Below are positions 32,960 to 44,440 of a stretch of 64,000 bases of DNA, piece by piece (positions within the stretch are counted from its first letter, which is position 1; each line of letters begins with the position of its first letter). The notes beneath the pieces were generated by a model. It was not told the origin of the DNA. It saw only the letters and a program-made list of their open reading frames with translations, and ran no database searches. Source of the stretch: Oscarella lobularis (taxonomy: Eukaryota > Porifera > Homoscleromorpha > Homosclerophorida > Oscarellidae); NCBI RefSeq assembly GCF_947507565.1, contig NC_089175.1, positions 5,135,733 to 5,199,732 on the forward strand. The letters are read 5' to 3'. The position numbers were made by a program, and so were the translations under genes.

Positions 32960-34753
32960 CGAAGAAGGGCAGCAAAAAACGTTTTTCTGCATGCGAGCTA
33001 CTTCGACTGATTTAAAGCAAAAAACGAGCGATTAGTAAAGGAAATTTTTGTTGTCCGGTTCCTAATGGGGCCTCACTTTTATCCAAAAAATTAATCGCAT
33101 ATTTTACGCTATAAATCAGTCGAACTAGCTCTTATTTAATGCAGAAATTGCTGTCTTTGCCATTAAATAAACGAAATTTTTGCGGCCCGGTTCCTATTGG
33201 GGCCTCATTTTTATTTTAAAATGAATCGCTCGTTTTTTGCTATAAATCAGTCGAAGTAGCAATTATTTGATGGAGAAAAACGATTTCATTGCAGCCTTTG
33301 CCTTTAAATAAACGAAATTTTCGTGGGCCGGTTCCTAATGGGGCCTCATTTTTAAGCAAAAATTAATCGCATATTTTACGCTACGTAGTTTCACTGATTT
33401 ATAGCAAAAAACAAATGATTAATTATATATAGATAAAAATGAAGCCACAATAGGAACCGGACCACGAAAATTTCGTTTATTAAAAGGCAAAAACAGCAAT
33501 GAAACCGTTTTTCTGCATCAAATTACGACTAGTCTATTATCCACCTCTAATAATCTTAAATCCCCACTTTCTAAACCTGATGTAGGAACCATATATGAGT
33601 CAAACTCTAAAGTGTCTGTTGGATAGTCTGAGTATTCGTAAGATCAGTACCATTGATGCCCTATTGCTTTAATAGTTAAGGCTGGTTGTGCTACTTTGAC
33701 TAATTTATAGCAAAAACAAGCGATTAATTATGTAGATAAAAATGAGGCCCCAATAGAAACCGAGCCGAAAAAATTTCATTTATTAAAGGCAAAGGCAGCA
33801 AAAAAGTTTTTCTGCATCAAATTAGAGCTACGTCGACTGATTTAAAGAAAAAAACGAACGATTAGATTTATAGATAAGATGGTGCCCCAATAGGAACCGG
33901 GCCGCAAAAATTTTGTTTATTAAAGGCAAAAGCAGCAAAAAAACGTTTTTCTCCATCAAGTTAGAGCTACTTCGACTGAATTATAGCGAAACACGAGCAA
34001 CTAGTTTTATAGATAAAATGGGGCCCCAATAGGAACCGGTCCGAAAAATTTCGTTTATTGAAAGACAAAAGGCAGCAATTTCTGCATTAAATAAGAGCTA
34101 CTTCGACTGATTTATAGCGTAAAATATGAGATTAATTTTTTGGATAAAGGAGAGGCCCCATTAGGAACCGGACGACGAAAATGTCGTTTATTTAAAGGAA
34201 AGGCAGCAAACTGATTTATAGAAAAAACGAGCGATTAATTATAGAGATAAAAATGAGGCTCCAATATGAGACGGGCCGCAAACATTTGGTTTATTAAAGG
34301 CAAAGACAGCAAAAAACGTTTTTCTGCGTCAATTTAGAGCTACTTCGACTGATTTAAAGCAAAAAACGAGTGATTAGTAAACGAAATTTTCGTGGTCCGG
34401 TTCCTATTGGGGCCTAATTTTATCTATATTATTAATCGCTCGTTTTCTGCTATAAAACAGTCAAAGTAGCTCAATTTGATGCAGAAAAACGGTTTCATTG
34501 CTGCCTATTCCTTTAAATAAACAAAATTTTTGTGTTCCTGTTCCCAATGGGGCCTCACCTTTATCCAAAAAATTAATCGCATAATTTACGCTATAAATGA
34601 GTCGAAGTAGCTCTAATTTGATTCCGAAATTGCAGCCTTTACCTTTAAATAAAAGTTTTGCGGCCCGGTTCCTATTGGGGCCCCATTTTTCAATAAAACT
34701 AATCGCTTGTTTTTTGCTATAAATCAGTCAAAGTAGCGTAAAATATGCGATTA
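32960..34753. repeat. Satellite A, ~130-145 bp units in both orientations
   Basis: Units share GGCCCGGTTCCTATTGGGGC, AACGAAATTTTTGCGG, TGCTATAAATCAGTCGAAGT and GCAGAAAAACG. Orientation changes several times: reverse at about 32965-33035, forward to about 33385, reverse to about 34380, forward to 34753. Copies are 80-90% alike by eye. A unique stretch lies at about 33530-33700. The array is cut at 34753 by the retrotransposon and resumes at 40535. Confidence 0.88.
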
Positions 34754-34985
34754 CCCTCTTGAACTCTCCAGGATAGGGCCGACCCTAACCCCGAGCCCGA
34801 CCCCGCCTACCTAGACCGTTTCCAGCCGTCCACTACCAGAAGAACCATATTAACCTAAAAATATGGAGGGGGGACGAGGGGTCTGCTGCGGCCCGGATAT
34901 CCGAGTCCCCGCGCGGTGACGTAGCTCGCTTTTGGTCACCATGGTAACCGGAGTATCCGGGCACCTACCCAAACCAAAGAATTAC

Positions 34986-35926
34986 CAGGGGGGGTATCTC
35001 ACCCAAGTGCGCTAAGCACTCGCCCATTTTAGAATCAGCGTTTTTTCGCCGACAGTAAACTGTTATGTGCGTTAACTGCCGTCTAGCGGAAGATAAACAC
35101 CTAAAGTTTCCACTCATATTTTTACTTTTATAATAAACGTCTTCTTTGGTCCAATTCACTTGCCCCGCCTTTGCAACCCTAAGTCCGCCTCTCCAAAAGT
35201 TTCCTCTCCAACTGCTGTTACTGATACTTAAGCGTATGTGGTGCTAAACTGATATTTGACTTGTGTCGGTCTATACACCGTGTCTTGTCGGCGATATAGT
35301 TGATTTTCGGAAAACATGTCCGATCTTCAAGAACGTGTGCTCACAGCAAAGGCCATTTTGATGCAAATTGTGTAAAATGGCACTAAGTACGTCGTTCCAG
35401 GCTTCCCGGTTCGAACAGTCATTCTTTCATTCTCAGAGAATAACTCCCGGGGCTGGAGAGCTTCTGCCGAGGCGGGAGACAATAACGGCTGCGATTGCAA
35501 TTTTTGCCCTGAGGAGTCAGTCCGCTAGAACTAAGGAGTTAGCGCTGATGTTTGGGGCGCGCAGAAGTGGCATCGGAAGCCGCATTTGAACGGTAAGTAT
35601 TTGAGGCCATTTCTTTGGCAAAGGGTTAGTTCTATCGAGTGACACAAGTGTGGCCTACAAACGTTGTTTGTAGAGCCTCACGATAATATCGAACCGTATG
35701 TACTCACGAGCCGTTCATAAGAATGGCACCGGGTTGGGCGCGGCCTACTCTAAATGCTCTTCTTTACCCAGTTTACATGAATTTTAGGAACACTATAGAA
35801 AGTTTTTAATAGAACCTACGTGATTATACCTAATGCATGCAGCTAGGGACGATAACTTTCCAAAAAGAGGCGATTTTGTTGTTGTTGGCGTGTGCTTAGC
35901 GCACTTGGGTGAGATACCCCCCCCTG
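34986..35926. mobile_element. 941-bp MITE inside the DIRS-like element
   Basis: Terminal inverted repeats of about 34 bases (CAGGGGGGGTATCTCACCCA at the left, its inverse at the right; the right copy has one extra C). A perfect 9-bp target duplication AAGAATTAC lies at 34977-34985 and 35927-35935. No transposase inside; one short frame at 35368-35589 has no recognised domain. The 9-bp duplication suggests a Mutator- or Merlin-type enzyme; hAT (8 bp) is less likely. Confidence 0.9.
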
Positions 35927-36059
35927 AAGAATTACCGCTCGCAAGCGAGCGGTAACTCCTCCAACCAAAAACGAGAAAGACACCAACCTACACACAGAAA
36001 ACAACGTCTCCACATAATAAACACACAAGCTCAACTAGCCCAACCCAAAAACACAAGAC

Positions 36060-37080
36060 ACCAAACAGCGGTTACACAAGGTCCTTCGCCGACGACGCCA
36101 AACGGCGAGAAAAATCCGCGACTGCCGGCGGAGGATGACGAATATACCGATAAAACGCCGAACTGCGCCAGCGACCGAGCGCCCGAACCGCGGAGTCCTC
36201 CACACCCAACGAAGCCGCCGTGGTTGCGCCCCGATGCGGAAACTGTGGCCGGAGTAGGAGGCCGCTGGAAGGCCGGCCTGCCGGAGAGCCGCACGCACGA
36301 ATATTACCAAGGCAGAGCGAGAGAGAGGGGCGCCGCTCTCGAAACGGAAGAGAGGGCCCACCGACCAACTTCTCACCGCCAAGTAGGCCGCCAGCGCAGC
36401 TACCGGGCATAGCCAACAACCCGTACGCCCGAGCACCACCGAAGCTCCCTCACGGAAGGGTCCATCTTAGACTGCTTGATGCGAATAGCCACGAGCGATG
36501 GGGCCTGCAGAGAGTCGAAAGTGACGTCGCCAGGCGTGAGGTGCGCCTCCGGGTCAAAGGCTGCCGCAGAGTCGACGGTGAACTCACCCGCTCGCAGGAA
36601 ACCAAAGAAACCAGTGCAGCAAGCCGCCCAAAGGAGCTTCGACAAATAAGCTCCCGGTGCGCGGTTCCAGACATTGTAGAGAGCCCGCAGCACGTTTGGG
36701 GTAATCGGTAACCGTTGTGGCCGCGAAGACCCAGGAGTACGGCCCGAGCGCCGATGACCCCGAAGCGTCAACGCGAGCCTAGGCATATCAGTGAGGAAAG
36801 GATTGGCGAGCCCCGCGGCGATGTGCAGCTGACGCACGGCCGCCAGGTAACACTTAATCGTAGAGTACACCAGACCGTTATCCACTAACCATGCCACGAA
36901 TAAACACAAATCATTCTCGCCCGCCGGAAGGGGCGAGCGCCGAGCCTGCGCACAGAACGATAGAAAGGCCCTCTGGCCTGAGGAGTACGAGCGACGCGTT
37001 GACGACGCTAAACCGTTGTCCAATAGCTTTGCTGCAACTTTCTCCAGGCGACCGACGTCCACTGCGGAGCGTCGATCCAA
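36060..37080 (-). pseudogene. Tyrosine recombinase of the DIRS-like element
   Basis: Starts at 37080 with a core-binding region (TRRSYSSGQRAFLSFCAQ). The catalytic part has RIKQSK, then the conserved GHSFRIGA (HxxR), and GRWRSSAFYRYI with the likely nucleophile tyrosine. Frame changes near 36400 and again around 36200 are needed to join these parts, so the gene is broken. It would join the circular DNA intermediate to the target without an integrase. Confidence 0.85.
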
Positions 37081-38802
37081 GCGACGAGCTCCGGAGGCAA
37101 GCGATCCGGTTCGAGACGCAACTGCACGGAAGAAAGAAATTCGTCAGACGGTTTCTCACGTGAGAGAGTGTCGGCCACGGAGTTGGCCTTCCCCGGAACG
37201 TGACGAGCCGAGATCACAAAGCCATTTTTCGCGGCCAAAAACTGCAGCACGCGTGTCAATCGCATGACTTGGGAGTCCTTCGAGCTACCCGACTTCACCG
37301 CCGCAACCACCGTTGAATTATCGCTCTCCACCAGGACCGCCAGCCCTCGCCACTGAGGGCCCCAGACTGCAGCCGCCAGAACAACCGGAAGCGCTTCCTT
37401 GGGGGCAATCGGACGAGGCTCCCACCGCTTGCACCACTGCCACTAAAACCAGCGATCGCCCCAGCGCACGCCGCACCCCCAAGAGCCAGACGCGTCGGAC
37501 TGCAGGAAAACAGACGGCGAGCGGAGACAGAGAGCATCGAACCAACCAACACCATTCCAATCCGCCGCCATAGCATGCCACCATGCAATGTCTTCGCGAG
37601 CGCTGCAGTTCAGACGCAGCGGGCGATCCAAGAGACGCACCGACGTCGAGAGATCAATCAACCGACGCACGAAGGAGCGGCCCGGGCGAATAACCGTGCT
37701 GGCGTGATGAAGCACACCGATAAGCAAGAGCAGCTCCCGTTTCGAGCAAACTTTCCGAGAAAGCCACCCCTCGCACAAAGAGTGGAGACGCGACAGCTTC
37801 TCCGGTGGCAGGCGAAGCGAGCGCGAGACAGTGTCAATCTCGATTCCGAGAAAGACGATCACAGGCGAAGGACCAGCGGTCTTTGCATTGGCGACCGGAA
37901 CGCTAAGCCGCTCGCACACGGCTAAAGCCTGCTGCAAATTCTCGGCGCACTGCCGAGGGTTCTCCGAGCCCATAAACAGGAAATCATCCAGATAGTGAAT
38001 TGCCGCCGAGACTCCGCTGCGAAGCATCACCCACAACGACGCGTCCGCCACTGCCGAGGAGATTTTCGGAGCCGAACGCAAGCCAAACGGGAGCGCAGCA
38101 TCGACAAACACGTCCTCATGCCAACGCACCCCTAGTAGCGCCAAATCGACGGGGTGAACGGGAATCATCCTATACGCACTCTCCAGGTCGATCTTCGCAA
38201 GGTTGACAGGACCCCTGAAGGCGGACAAAAAACTTCACGGCATCGTCAATTCTGCTATAACGCAGTGAGGCCAGCGCCGGCGAGATGCCATCGTTCACGC
38301 TTTGACTGCGAGGGGACGACAAATCCACAATCAAGCGCCACCGACCCGGTTGATTGCTCTTCGGAATGACCCCGAACGGGCTGAGGTGCACCCGAGAGCG
38401 CGCTTCCGGACGAATAGGGCCCACAAGGCGACCACACGCGCTCTCCTTGGCTAGATATTTGTCAATCACGGCGGCATGAGACGAGGCGGACGAAAGCTTG
38501 CGCTTAGCCGAAAGGAGCCGAGCCGCGCCGTAGTCGAAGCCGATTCGGAAGCCTTCTCGCAGACCGGTCCCGATATAGCCGGCAAAGGCGCGATCCGGAA
38601 AAGCAGCCAACTCCTCTTCCCATTGGTCCACGCGAAAAGGCGACACGGGTGCCGCCAACGGCGCGAGCGGAGGACCAAGAGGCTTGCACGCGTCTAAGGC
38701 CAGCATGTCCGCAGTGTAACAATACCCCGACGGCAAAAGGTTGCACGCTGCGCTCGCGTCAAAACAAGGAACTGCTAGAGAGACCAAAAAAAAACCATGC
38801 AA
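37008..38802 (-). pseudogene. Reverse transcriptase-RNase H of the DIRS-like element
   Basis: The RT fingers are at 38802-38170 (HLSPFGVIPKSNQPGRWRLI, VDLSSP), and the palm with YLDDFLF and the thumb at 38228-37443. RNase H pieces follow (SDASGSWGCGV; then MESDNSTVVAAVKSG and HVPGKANSVADTLSR at 37331-37008). The 38228/38170 joint and the 37440/37331 joint need frame changes. The palm frame is open for 261 codons. Confidence 0.87.
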
Positions 38803-38904
38803 GACTCTTTAATGCTACAACAACAGAACCACTAAAGGAGACAACAGAAAGGAACGCACAACACAAAGAAGTTCAGTCCTGGCAACCGCGCGCAACCACA
38901 ACAA

Positions 38905-40329
38905 CCGGAGCTCTACGTGCCGCTCGCCAACTGGGCCTCGCTCTTGGCCGCCGCTTGCGCCTTGCGAGACGGGCAGTCAGGTTGCTTGTGCGGCGCGCCG
39001 CAGGTAAAGCGCACGTGTCGGAAGCAACAACCGTTCACCCTGAAGCCCGGCAGCGGCGTCGAATTGAACGAGCGGCACACTGGAGCCTCCTTTCCTGAGC
39101 CGAACGCCTTCGGTTTCCTGTCGTGCACGAGCCAACTGTATTGCTAGCAGCGAACGCTAGTCGAGACCCTGCGCGAGAGCACAATCCAAGGCGGCATGGT
39201 CCGGTTCAAGGCACAAACGGCATAGCGGACGGGCGCGGCCGGACGAGACAGCGGCATCGGCGACGGTAATGGCGAACAAATCCGAGTGCAGCGAATCCCA
39301 GCGAAGGGAAGGATCGGCGGCTGCTTGTTGGCGAAAGAAGGAGTCCTACGACAGCCAACCGAGGCCCGGGTGACGCGCCGCCTCTCGAATCAAAAGGCGC
39401 TTATAAGCAAGCAATGCCGGCACCGTGGCTGGTGCAGCTTGCGCGCGAATCGCGACGAACGTCGCGAAGCACTGAGCCCAGGTGGTGATCGATGAGATTT
39501 GACGAAGACGAGCTTTAGAATCGGACGATAAGCGCGGCACCGCGGCCTCTCGACGAAGCAGTTCGATATTGTCCGGCAACAGTTCGGCCATATCGACGAA
39601 CTGCCCGTCTAGGATTTTCTCCACCAGGCGCCCCGGCACTGGCGGAATCCCAAGGCCGTGGACAAAAACAGGAACGGCGCGCTTCTTCGGCGGAGGCGAA
39701 ACCGACTCTTCGTCAGCAGGCACTGGCTGCGCAATCGAAATCACTTCGGGCATCGAGCCCAGTGGAGGAACGACGGCGTCTGAAGAGAGAGAAGCCGGCT
39801 AAGCAAAAGGCTACATCGCCCCAGCGCAACGAAAGCACAAACAAGTAAACGCCAGCTGAAGAGCCGCGCGAATGAGCGCTGCAACAAGAACAGAGGCGGC
39901 GCGAGCAAAAAGGAAAAACGAGAAAAACAATAGCGACGCGTGCCAACGCATGGGAGGGGTACGGGAGCGCTGACCGCGACCCGACCAGCAATCGGTGGCA
40001 ACCGAGCGCAAAAAAGGCGCAATAGGGCCGCGGAAGCCGCGAAAACCCAACGGCTCATAACACCCAAGAGACGCTTCGCTCCGCGAACGCGCCCCAACGC
40101 CAAAACAGTGGCATGAAAGAAACCTGCGCGGCGCGCCCGCGCGCCCAACAAACAACAAGCACACGGGAAACTTACTCGAAACGATCGGGGCGGATGGAAT
40201 CGACGCCGACGGAGCCGACGTCCGCGCGAGGATGTCCGTTAACATATCTTGAATGGCCGTCACGTCGCTTCGTAGATCCGATACAGCTGTGTGAACCGAG
40301 TCGCCGTCGCGAATTTCGTCGGAAGCCAT
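38905..40329 (-). pseudogene. Gag-like protein of the DIRS-like element, spliced
   Basis: The start at 40329 gives MASDEIRDGDSVHTAVSDL. At about 40165 a strong donor (GAGTAAGTTTCC on the minus strand) and an acceptor (TTGCTTAG) near 39799 bound a ~365-base intron. The frame then runs SSDAVVPPLGSMPEVIS and LVEKILDGQFVDMAELLP, typical of DIRS gag. Zinc-knuckle-like cysteines occur near 39060-38970 (VCRSFN, GCCFRHVRFTCGAPH). Later frames are shifted. The host intron-like feature is unusual for a retroelement gag. Confidence 0.65.
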
Positions 40330-40534
40330 GAGAACAAGAAAGCGAAGAGACACAAGCGAGAGCGATGCCGAAAGCAAGCAATAAAGGCGATGAATGAAAA
40401 CCTGAGAGCCACTGACCAATCACGAGCTAATTGGAAACATTCACCAACGACCAATGAGGCCCGGCGAGCTCCAAGCGCGCGCGTGCCCTTTCGATCAGAC
40501 GTTAACGACGGTTAAACCGTAGCTTTAACCTGCC

Positions 40535-40778
40535 ATTAATTTTTTGGGAAAAAATGAGGCCCCAATAGAAACCGGGCCGCAAAAATTTCGTTTATTAAAG
40601 GCAAAGACAGCAAAGAAACCGTTTTTCTGCATCAAATTGAGCTACTTTGACTGATTTATAGCAAAAAACGAGCGATTAATTAAATGAGGCCACAATAGGA
40701 ACCGGGCCGCAAAAATATCGTTTATTTAAACGCAAACACAGCAATGAAAAAGTTTTTCTGCATCAAATTAGAGCTACA
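40535..40778 (-). repeat. Satellite A, continuation
   Basis: Two units in reverse orientation (GGCCCCAATAGAAACCGGGC, TCTGCATCAAATTGAGCTAC). It resumes exactly where the array stopped at 34753, and ends just before the 9-bp target duplication of the Mutator-like element. Confidence 0.88.
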
Positions 40779-41768
40779 GTGCACGCCACGGCCTGCAGGA
40801 CGGAGTTTCAAACGCGCATGTACGAGTAGTAGTGCGTAACAATGGGCGGAGAGCCAATGACGTAGCCGTTGTCGCGCACGCGCCTTAAATCAGCCAACGA
40901 AGTAAACATTTATCGTTCTATGGAGACCCCGTGAAAGAAAAACGGCTCGTCTAAGACGAGTTCGAATTGTCTAAGCTTGAGACTTCGCAAATCGAAGCTT
41001 CAATGAATAAGCTTTGATTTTAGCCCTGATGTATTTTTAGTTGAGGGGGACGTCAATCGAGAAAAAGCGGTTTAAGGTCGCAGCGGGGGTACGTCATTGG
41101 CATGCGCAGTGGATGAAAGAAAACGTCGCTGTGACGTATAGGGCGTGTTCGATGACGAGTATCGAAAGCGTCACGCGTTCATATCAAAACAAACTAACTC
41201 TTCGCTCAAAACAGGCCCGTCTTATCATAAAACTGAGCGATATTCGTCATTTCGAGGTAACGTGGGTGCGCGAAAGGGATTTCTAAATTTATCGTATCGG
41301 TCGACTATGCGATAGTTTCGATCGCGCGGAAGTTCACGATCGGAAACCGTTTTCCCGTAGTTTCACGAAGCCGTTTTTGCTCGAATGAAGTTTTTACGGA
41401 GTTTCGGGTACTTTTCTTCTGTTTGTCTCGGTTCACGGCGTTTTTTGCTCAATATCTTCACGACTTTCGCGAGATCTCAAAAACGGCTTCGTGAAACTAC
41501 AAGAAATTCGTAATTCTTCAAAGAAAGGACTCGTTAGGGATACATCGCTAGCGTAAAATCTTCGATGTGAGCTGTTTTGTCTATCTGCTAGGCTCCATAT
41601 CGAAACTGATATAAATTCGCTTGAAATTTGATACCCCATTATTTTGGTAAATTCAAATTTCGCAATCACGGTAAATATTTTTTTTTCACGTTTTGTCCCT
41701 GAACGTTTTGTTATTGTGGGCTTAGTGTAGATGTCGTGCTGCAGAGCTACCAAAATGGGTACATTTAG

Positions 41769-41803
41769 CCAGAGCTATAAATAAATATTTATTTATAGCT
41801 CTG
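41769..41803. repeat. Perfect palindrome with 7-bp target duplication
   Basis: A 34-base perfect palindrome at 41770-41803 (arm CAGAGCTATAAATAAAT) plus one preceding C. CATTTAG flanks it at 41762-41768 and 41804-41810. It shares its ends (CAGAG.TATAA) and duplication length with the insertion at 740-773, so both belong to one family of tiny palindromic insertions. Confidence 0.78.
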
Positions 41804-41963
41804 CATTTAGTGGTATGTACTAAAGAAAGTGTATTGGGGACCCTGTTGTAAACCCTAAGGGAAGATATTTTTGATCACTCTGTGGCTTTTAAAAAAGCCG
41901 GGGGTTTTGGCTTTTAGAAAAGCCGGGGTTTGGCTTTTAGAAAAGCCGGGGGTAATTGGATTA

Positions 41964-44440
41964 TTATAAGTAATAGCTGCTCTCTTCGTCGTAGGATTCT
42001 TGGTAGACGACGTACTCATCTTCCTCCATTTGAGTGAACCATTCTCTCGCCCTCGACGCTGATACTCTGGCTGGCCTAGTCGGCATGATACGATCTCCTA
42101 CATCGTCTCCGTCGTCTCCTCCATCGTCTTCGCTATCGCTCGCACGTGTAACCACCATATCGCCTTCACCTTCGTCCTGCAGTTCTGCTTCAATTTCGTT
42201 CGACGTTCCGACCACTGTCTCTTCACTGATACCGAACGCTCCTGGCTCGTACATCACACCTTCCTTTCGTTCGCGCCCTCTCTTTACTAGCGTTCTTTTG
42301 TGCCTTCGTACCACTCGCCGAATCTTCAATTCCTTTTTCGATTTTCGTGACGCGAAGTCTTCTCTTTCCTAAATTATTCTTTCTATTCCTGTGAAATCGT
42401 TGAACAGATGACCATACCTCATCTAAGGAACGTGCAATTTTATGAGTGTGCCGGCCGACCGAAACGCCGCTCACGCTCAAAAGCCTTTCGAATGCCGCAG
42501 CACCATGGTTAAAATAGGCTGCTGCTAGTTTTGCTGCCAATAGCAGCAAAACATGTCCTCTGTTTTTCACCTTTGGTGAAAAGGTCCACAGCACGCCATG
42601 AAAAGCCTCGTTCTAGAATAGGAAAATAGGTTAATACGAAATTCATTATTTGCTTGTGCTTTACCGCGTTTTGCGTAAATCCGTTCTCACATCGGCTCAG
42701 CAATGTCTCATCCGCCATTTTATTGAAAATTTCTCCAAGTGCATGGAAAAAGACGTGGGGTAGTCTGGAGCTTGCTTTGGCGTCGTAGACCGGTTCGTAA
42801 TCAGGATCGTTCTGTCTGGCCTCGTCTTGCCTCCATTTGCACCAAGATTGCGCTCCAAGCGGACAGAATTGATGCCTCTCTTTTTCGCTCTTAGGGCAAT
42901 CGCTATGCTGATAATGGAGAACGTCTCTTCCCTCGCCAAGAAGACCTTCTGCTTTCTCCGCCCAAGAAGCGACTTCTTCTCTGGTGCACGGTGGGAACAT
43001 GTGCCAGAGGATTGCTCTCGTTGCCTTCGACATGGCCTCTACGTCGCCAACGTTTCTTCTGATAGCGCGGCCATAAAAGTTTTGAATCCTGAAAACAGGT
43101 ATACAGTTTTCTGCTATCAGAATCAATGTGCGCTTTACCTGTCGATTGTCTCATCTGTCAAGCGATTGTGCCCTCCTACCTTTTTCCCGTCTTCACACAC
43201 GAACCGACTATTTTCCTTCTTCCACTTGCGCAAAGCACTGCCAATTCTTTTCTGCACGTGCCCTATGCAATCCTCCTTTTCCACCGGATGCTCTTCTCCA
43301 TAGGTCTAAAAGTCATTTACCATCTTATTATATGTACTTCATTATTATTTTTGTACTTGGGGATTCGAGACAATGGCAAACGATTTGGAGTCACCGTCGC
43401 CTATGAATTTCGTGTATCTACAGGAACAAAATAAAATTAAAATTTTTGAGATAAAAAATTATTGTTACCGCAGATTATGCTTGGGCAGTGATCTTTGCCA
43501 CAAGACAAGAGCGCCTCTTGATTCCATCGCATTGGATGACTCGTCAAAATTTTTTTGACAGTTTGGCTCGTGCGTCTCTGATGCAGTTGTGTACTCTATC
43601 GAGGTTTTGTCCGGATACTCTTTCTCAAGGCGCTCGCACGACTTGCACAACGTTGAGAATGTGTTAAAATCAATAACGCCACCCACGTCATGCAAAATAA
43701 CGGCTTGCAAGCCGTAGTGGGATGAATGGCCTCTCTTTGCCCAAGTTCCATCAAATGAAACCCTCACGTCCGCAATTTCTTCTGCTGCTAAATCGTGCTT
43801 GTTTCTATAGTGAGAAACAGCAGCTAAGGCAGACTCATTGAATACCTAAAGAAAAAGTGATACGCTTCATTTCAGTAATGAAGGACACGCACTCCGGTCA
43901 TCGCGGAATTTAGTCGTGCGATGTGGAGATCCCAGCTGTCGCGGAGAGAAGGCGGGGGCATGTTGAACGCCAAAGAAAATTTCACAAGATCTTGTCGACT
44001 GATAAATAAGTGCAAATATATGAAAAACATTTCCAATTTCTAATCTTGCTTTTATTCTTACCTTGAGCCAGCCAGAGACGCCGCGACACATGCTCTTCGA
44101 TTGACTTCATAACTCTGGCCCTGACCTTGCTCCTCAGTTCTTCTCGATGTGTAAAATTCCGTCGTCGTTCGGCAGCTTTTGCAGTAGAAGCGCAGAGAAC
44201 TGCACCATCCTTTTCGCGCTTCCGCCTTCTCTCCAAACGTAATCGGCCCCTTCAGACAATGCTTGCACACGAAAGCTGACTGAATGACGTCGAAGAGGTG
44301 CTCCAAGTCGATGAGCCGAAAACCCTCGGGCTTCGTCGATGTCTCCGATAGTGACGCACGCTCTTCCCAAGCTGCAGGTCGAGGAATCCACTTTACGTCG
44401 TCTGCCTCCGCTGCTTTTGCTGTTTTAGGACCGCCGAACG
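41964..44440 (-). CDS. Mutator-family transposase, spliced
   Basis: Exons run leftward. About 44430-44079: FRLIDLEHLFDVIQSAF and a CxxC...CxxC finger (CKHC, CKSC). About 44000-43880: FSLAFNMPPP. About 43850-43480: VSFDGTWAKRGHSSHYG with the first catalytic Asp, and CQKNFDESSNAME. About 43425-43160: FIGDGDSKSF with the second Asp, then DCIGHVQKRIGSALRKWKK. About 43090-42660: IQNFYGRAIRRN and FCPLGAQSWCKW. About 42610-42400: SFHGVLWTFSPK. A basic then acidic tail ends at 41964. Donors and acceptors fit throughout and I see no internal stop, so this may be an active autonomous source for the MITE. The initiator ATG was not located. Confidence 0.8.

Larger units (their letters stand above)
34754..40534 (-). 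mobile_element. DIRS-like tyrosine-recombinase retrotransposon, copy 1
   Basis: A 5.8-kb element inserted into satellite A. The satellite reads ...GCGATTA at 34753 and resumes ATTAATTTTTTGG at 40535, so ATTA is present at both edges. On the minus strand it encodes, in order, a gag-like protein with zinc knuckles, reverse transcriptase-RNase H, and a tyrosine recombinase. That order and the recombinase define the DIRS order of retrotransposons. Several frames are broken, so the copy is probably dead. It contains a 941-bp MITE at 34986-35926. The left end (CCGGAGTATCCGGGCACC at 34953) matches the inverse at 56833, linking it to a second copy. Confidence 0.88.

Noticed and set aside
32960-34753. 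Regularly spaced repeats resembling a CRISPR array
   Set aside because: Units are contiguous, change orientation and diverge; there are no unique spacers of equal length, no cas genes, and the window is animal DNA.
35395-35415. tRNA-like B-box (GGTTCGA)
   Set aside because: No cloverleaf arms or A-box at the right distance; it lies in a MITE.
35368-35589. Possible transposase start inside the 941-bp MITE
   Set aside because: Only 73 codons with no recognisable motif; the element is too short to be autonomous.
34754-40534. LTR retrotransposon
   Set aside because: There is no DDE integrase or long terminal repeats; the third gene is a tyrosine recombinase with HxxR and a terminal Tyr.
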